DNA of 64,000 bases from Desulfitobacterium metallireducens DSM 15288 (lineage in GTDB: Bacteria; Bacillota; Desulfitobacteriia; Desulfitobacteriales; Desulfitobacteriaceae): the NCBI RefSeq assembly GCF_000231405.2, contig NZ_CP007032.1, positions 3,100,001 to 3,164,000 of the forward strand, given 5' to 3'. The translations under genes were made by a program, and so were the position numbers. Of the stretch, positions 60,044 to 64,000 are shown one piece after another (within the stretch, counting starts at the first letter, position 1; each line of letters starts with the position of its first letter). The notes beneath the pieces are model-generated. The model made no database searches and was not told the origin of the DNA. It saw nothing but the letters and a program-made list of their open reading frames with translations.

Positions 60044-60931
60044 CTACACTTTCTCGCGTACATTTTTGCCAAAGATCCCCGCAGGTTTAACGATAAGCAC
60101 AAGAATTAAGATTAAGAAAGCTGCGGCATCCCGCCACATTGAACCCCCTAGTCCCGAGACTAAGGTCTCTATCAACCCTAAAATTAATCCTCCAGCCATA
60201 GCTCCTGGAATAAGCCCGATCCCGCCTAGTACTGCGGCAATGAAGGCCTTTAAGCCTGGCATAACCCCCATTAGTGGATCGATTTGGTTAAAGTAAACAC
60301 CAAAAAGCACACCTGCTGCAGCGGCTAACCCCGAGCCAATAGCAAAAGTTGCGGAAATAGTATTATTCACGTTTATCCCCATGAGTAAAGCAGCATCCTG
60401 ATCAAGGGAAACAGCGCGCATTGCTTTACCCACTTTTGTATACCTCACTATGACCTGGAGAAGAACCATGAGAATAACCGAAGTCACAAGCATCACAACA
60501 TCACCGTATTTAAAAGAAATTCCTCCAATATTATAAATTGTCTCTGGTAAAACCGGAGGATAAGTTCTTACTTGGGGACCGAATAGAAGCATTCCCCCAT
60601 ATTCAAGGAAAAATGAAACGCCAATTGCCGTAATAAGGGCAGCAATCCTTGTGGAATTGCGTAAAGGTTTATAGGCAATGCGTTCAATCAAAACCCCGAG
60701 AATTGCAGAGCCCACCATGGATACTAAAAGCGAAGGAATAAACGACCAATGCAATTTAGTAATTGTAAACCAACCAATATAGGCCCCGATCATCAAAATA
60801 TCGCCATGTGCAAAGTTGATTAATTGAATAATTCCATAAACCATTGTATAGCCCAAAGCCATTAATGCATAAATACTTCCTAAGGAAATTCCGTTCACTA
60901 TAAGCTGAATGAATTGCTGAAAACTGACCAT
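60044..60931 (-). CDS. livH: Branched-chain amino acid ABC transporter permease LivH
   Basis: A 295-residue permease with eight or so hydrophobic segments. LivH motifs: GISLGSIYALMALGYTMVYG at the start, GVLIERIAYKPLRNS and GVMPGLKAFIAAVLGGIG. It is separated from livK by 153 bases containing a hairpin. Confidence 0.95.
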   Translation of the reverse strand: MVSFQQFIQLIVNGISLGSIYALMALGYTMVYGIIQLINFAHGDILMIGAYIGWFTITKLHWSFIPSLLVSMVGSAILGVLIERIAYKPLRNSTRIAALITAIGVSFFLEYGGMLLFGPQVRTYPPVLPETIYNIGGISFKYGDVVMLVTSVILMVLLQVIVRYTKVGKAMRAVSLDQDAALLMGINVNNTISATFAIGSGLAAAAGVLFGVYFNQIDPLMGVMPGLKAFIAAVLGGIGLIPGAMAGGLILGLIETLVSGLGGSMWRDAAAFLILILVLIVKPAGIFGKNVREKV

Positions 60932-60997
60932 GCGCTCACTCCTTTCTAAAATATAGAACAGATTTCAAGAAAATTTATTTTAGTACAGGACAGAATT

Positions 60998-61018
60998 AGG
61001 AGGGGGCGATGCCCCCTC
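60998..61018 (-). terminator. Hairpin between livK and livH
   Basis: A 9-bp stem GGAGGGGGC/GCCCCCTCC with 3-base loop, but no T-run on the minus strand. It likely protects the livK mRNA or gives partial attenuation, so binding protein exceeds permeases. Confidence 0.6.
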
Positions 61019-61084
61019 CGTATTCCTTCTCATCTGAATTAACGAAGTAAAAGTTACTTTGGGCTAACAACTAAAACAGTCAAT

Positions 61085-62260
61085 TTATTTTGAATCAATT
61101 CTGCTTGCAAAAGCCCACTTGCCATCTTTAAATTGTAACATTACAGCACTCTTATTTGGATTGTGTGTCGCAGGATCAACAGTGATGTTCCCGGAAACAC
61201 CTTTTAAGTCTTTAATGCTTTCAAGAGCTGTACGAACTTTATCAGGATCGGTGCTTCCTGCAGCTTCAATGCCCTTAATCAGCATCGTTGCAGCATCATA
61301 TCCTAAAGCTGAAAAACCAGTAGGCGCAATATTATACTTAGTTTGATATTGCTTAGCAAATTCAACAAGACCAGGATCATCCATCGCAACATGGTCTGAA
61401 TAGTAGACATTCGTCATATTGTTTGCTCCAGCAATCTTAGTCGTTTCGTCTCCATTCCAACCATCTCCACCTAACATAGGTACCGTAATTCCCAATTCGC
61501 GGGCTTGCTTAACGATCAAACCCACTTCATTATAATACCCTGGAACATAGATGAGATCAGGATTTTGAGCTTTAATGCGTCCTAAAATTGGTTGGAACGC
61601 TTTATCCCCAGCAACATAATTTTCTTTAGCTACAATCTGTCCGCCAGCTTTTGTAAAGGTATCTTCAAAAGCCTTAGCTAATCCTTTTGCATAATCTCCA
61701 TTGGTATCAATAATAATAGCAGCTTTCTTAGCTTGCAATTTTTCTGTTGCAAACGTTGCACCAACATTTCCTTGGAAATCATCAATAAAGCAGGCTCTAA
61801 AGATCCATTGATTCAATTTTCCATTTGCAACTGTTAAGTCTGAAGCTGTACCCGATGGAGTAACAAGCGGTACTTTATTTTGGGTGACAATAGGGATAAT
61901 CGCTTTAAGTGTTTTGGTTGTCATCGGTCCAAGCATTCCAACAACCTTTTCAGAAGTTACAAGGCGTGTTGCTTGAGCTGTCGATTCACCTGGCTCAGAT
62001 TTATTATCTGCTGTAACCAGTTTAATCTGTTTGCCTAATACGCCACCTTTGGCATTTTGTTGATCAATCGCAAGTTGTGCGCCATTTAAACCAGCTGTCC
62101 CATACTGAGCCGCTCCACCTGTTTGCTCAAAGAGACCTCCAATTTTAATTTCTCCACCATTACCTGCTCCGCTACCCGTTGCTCCGCCTGATGTGCCACA
62201 GCCCGCAAGCAAAGATAAACTCAATACTGCGACTGTTGCCATTGTAAAGATCTTTTTCAT
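61085..62260 (-). CDS. livK: Branched-chain amino acid binding lipoprotein LivK
   Basis: A 391-residue lipoprotein. MKKIFTMATVAVLSLSLLAGC ends in the lipobox LLAGC, with Cys near residue 21 as the lipid attachment site (signal length 20). Family blocks: IKIGGLFEQTGGAAQYG and EVGLIVKQARELGITVPMLG. Substrates in the family range from leucine to small amides. The start ATG 62260 follows GGGGGA. First gene of the transporter. Confidence 0.93.
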   Translation of the reverse strand: MKKIFTMATVAVLSLSLLAGCGTSGGATGSGAGNGGEIKIGGLFEQTGGAAQYGTAGLNGAQLAIDQQNAKGGVLGKQIKLVTADNKSEPGESTAQATRLVTSEKVVGMLGPMTTKTLKAIIPIVTQNKVPLVTPSGTASDLTVANGKLNQWIFRACFIDDFQGNVGATFATEKLQAKKAAIIIDTNGDYAKGLAKAFEDTFTKAGGQIVAKENYVAGDKAFQPILGRIKAQNPDLIYVPGYYNEVGLIVKQARELGITVPMLGGDGWNGDETTKIAGANNMTNVYYSDHVAMDDPGLVEFAKQYQTKYNIAPTGFSALGYDAATMLIKGIEAAGSTDPDKVRTALESIKDLKGVSGNITVDPATHNPNKSAVMLQFKDGKWAFASRIDSK

Positions 62261-62408
62261 CCAAGTTTTCCCCCTCAACGATTAAATTTTTAATAATTTC
62301 CTAAATATGATTCCATTTTTAGTTTATTTTTAATTTTATATTTTATATATCAAGCTGTCAATGACTAAAACTGTCTTAGTATAAATTGATACGCTATATA
62401 TACCCGCA

Positions 62409-64000
62409 TTAGCGGTTAAGAACTCGTTTATCTCCTAACCGTTTCGTCACCTTATGTTGATCAAAGTATTCAAGAAGCGGAACAGTATATTTTCGTGAAG
62501 TTCCCCAGAGTTCTCTTACGTCACCGACTGCGACTTCCTTATTCTGTTCTAGCAAATCAATTAACGCTTTTTGGGCAAGAACTACAGCCTCACGATTAAA
62601 ATACAATCCTGTGATCGACATCCACTCTCCTTGTTCCACCAAGTAACTCGCAAATTCTAAACTATCCCCTTTATTAATTCCACATTCTTTTGCCCCTTCT
62701 TCTAGTTCTGGAGGCATCAGTCCTGCATTCTTCCATCGCTGCTTTAAGCAATCCACCTTATGGCCTAATGCTTCAGGTAGTTTAAGGTCATGATTAGAGC
62801 CCACCCTGCTTCCCATTACGCGGTAGTAGCCTTTTTCAGCACCCCGTTCCAAAATGTTCTGCCAGCGTCGTTGAGTCCATTTAACCCCAAGTTTGCCCTT
62901 TAATTCCTCACGGCTAATTCCCCCTCGTAGAGGGAATTCTTTTTGGTTGGATAAGACAATCTGATCCACTTGTTCACGCCAGTATTCTGCAGCTCCCTTT
63001 GCCCAATATAACGGATTGTTTTCGTCCTTCCAGATTTCAATGCGATCTGAGCCTTCTAATTGATCCAATCTCTCTTGAATCTCTGTTTCTCCCCAATGAA
63101 AAGAACCCTGAAGTTCTTGAGCAGTGTGTGGTTCTTGCAATACCCGTTCAAGTAGGACCAAGGGGTCCCCCTGATCTTTTACTCTCAGTTGCGCTAAATC
63201 ACTTTCTTTAAAACGCTTTCTTTTATATTCTGAAACTCCCAGGATTTTACCACCACCGATTGTAAAAGCAGGTGAATAAAATCGAATTACAAAACGATCC
63301 TCCGCTGTTGCTACGACTGGCTCTTCGAGAAGAATTTGGGCATAACCCTCCTGACCGGGAAGAAGTTCTTCATGCTCCAAAAGATGTATTCTTCCAAGTG
63401 CTTCAATTGTTCCGATATGAAAACGTACCCTTTGTCGTTGGCTGATCGATTTATCCATAGAGGATAAATTTTTAAGCTTTATATCCAAAATATTCCCGAC
63501 AGGATACGCCCCAGGTGTTATTACCTCTGCCCCTTTTTCAACTTCATTAACATTAACACCTGCAAGATTTACGGCTACCCTTTGGCCTGCGAAGGCGCTT
63601 TCAACCTTTTCATTATGAACTTGAAGGGACCTGACCTTGCTTAATTTATGAACCGGCTCTATAGCCAATTCTTGCCCTAAACGTATTATTCCGTTATGGA
63701 GAGTCCCCGTCACAACAGTTCCAAAACCTTGAATACTAAAAACACGATCAAGGGGTAAGCGGATAGGTCCAGTAGCGGTTTTACTCTCTGCATCGCTTAG
63801 CAATTGATCTATGCCTATTTTTAATTCTGATATTCCTGAGCCTGTATGAGAAGAAACCAAATAGACTGGAGCATTAACAAATAATGTCCCTTTTAAGCCC
63901 TCACGGACTTCCTCTTGAAGCAGCTCAAGCCATTCGTCATCCACTAGGTCGATCTTATTAATGACCACAATTCCCTGAGATACTCCTAGTAAGGTTAGAA
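62409..64000 (-). CDS. selB: Selenocysteine-specific elongation factor SelB (partial)
   Basis: The C-terminal 530 or so residues of SelB, cut at the right edge; the G1-G3 motifs lie beyond it. The frame is open to the end, reading LTLLGVSQGIVVINKIDLVD with the G4 motif NKID. Domain II (LPLDRVFSIQGFGTVVTGTL), domain III and the C-terminal winged helices (about the last 250 residues, ending KYTVPLLEYFDQH) that bind the SECIS hairpin follow. It delivers Sec-tRNA to UGA, matching the tRNA-Sec 5.5 kb away. Confidence 0.97.
   Translation of the reverse strand, partial: LTLLGVSQGIVVINKIDLVDDEWLELLQEEVREGLKGTLFVNAPVYLVSSHTGSGISELKIGIDQLLSDAESKTATGPIRLPLDRVFSIQGFGTVVTGTLHNGIIRLGQELAIEPVHKLSKVRSLQVHNEKVESAFAGQRVAVNLAGVNVNEVEKGAEVITPGAYPVGNILDIKLKNLSSMDKSISQRQRVRFHIGTIEALGRIHLLEHEELLPGQEGYAQILLEEPVVATAEDRFVIRFYSPAFTIGGGKILGVSEYKRKRFKESDLAQLRVKDQGDPLVLLERVLQEPHTAQELQGSFHWGETEIQERLDQLEGSDRIEIWKDENNPLYWAKGAAEYWREQVDQIVLSNQKEFPLRGGISREELKGKLGVKWTQRRWQNILERGAEKGYYRVMGSRVGSNHDLKLPEALGHKVDCLKQRWKNAGLMPPELEEGAKECGINKGDSLEFASYLVEQGEWMSITGLYFNREAVVLAQKALIDLLEQNKEVAVGDVRELWGTSRKYTVPLLEYFDQHKVTKRLGDKRVLNR

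Overview
The window looks like chromosomal core from an anaerobic, endospore-forming Clostridia-class Firmicute. Peptococcaceae (Desulfitobacterium/Desulfosporosinus-like) is my best guess, by inference only. The evidence is the spore genes (sleB-ypeB, spo0F, a spore-type Lon), Bacillus/Clostridium gene order, Rho-independent terminators almost everywhere, a SCIFF peptide locus, and selenocysteine machinery (tRNA-Sec, selB). Nearly every gene is on the minus strand, so replication probably enters from the right. The right half carries genes that lie near oriC in Bacillus subtilis.

Layout from left to right, with transcription mostly right to left. (1) 1-7.9 kb holds the head of the ATP synthase operon (atpZ-atpI-atpB-atpE-atpF), preceded by wecB, comEB, upp, glyA, ywlG, rpiB, ywlE and mntP. 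(2) 8-13.5 kb holds tsaC, prmC, prfA, rpmE, an M23 peptidase and glpX. (3) 13.6-25.5 kb holds fsa, fba, a zinc-ribbon protein, spo0F, alr, a FemAB-type protein, pyrG, rpoE, argS-ywiB and sleB-ypeB. This order closely follows the glpX-fsa-fba-spo0F-pyrG-rpoE-argS-ywiB region of B. subtilis. (4) 25.6-37.5 kb is more accessory: an aminotransferase, asnS, gdhA, lysA under a lysine riboswitch, ybaK, glnS, a glyoxalase-fold protein, a metallo-beta-lactamase-fold protein and a BenE-type transporter. (5) 37.5-40 kb is rlmH-htrA-yycJ. (6) 40-44.7 kb is the most interesting block: a 46-residue six-cysteine SCIFF peptide gene (scfA), its radical SAM/SPASM maturase (scfB), a molybdopterin oxidoreductase and a membrane-anchored TPR protein, apparently one transcription unit. 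(7) 44.9-55.9 kb holds three tRNAs, purA, purB, dnaB, a LonC-type protease, rplI, yybS, a MazG-like gene, the rpsF-ssb-rpsR operon, ychF and a DUF951 gene. (8) 55.9-64 kb holds a CvpA protein, tRNA-Sec, a CBS-ACT protein, a livKHMGF transporter and selB, which is cut by the window edge.

Beyond genes, the window contains small repeated structured elements in intergenic spaces. Two or three are GTAG-led hairpins that share the apical loop CCGTTCACT while the stem sequences differ. Two of these sit inside short elements with terminal inverted repeats that also form the local transcription terminator. A second family of near-identical terminator hairpins occurs three times, one of them between scfA and scfB. 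No phage, CRISPR array or intact insertion sequence was seen. Many start codons were moved inward to match visible ribosome binding sites, often GTG or TTG.
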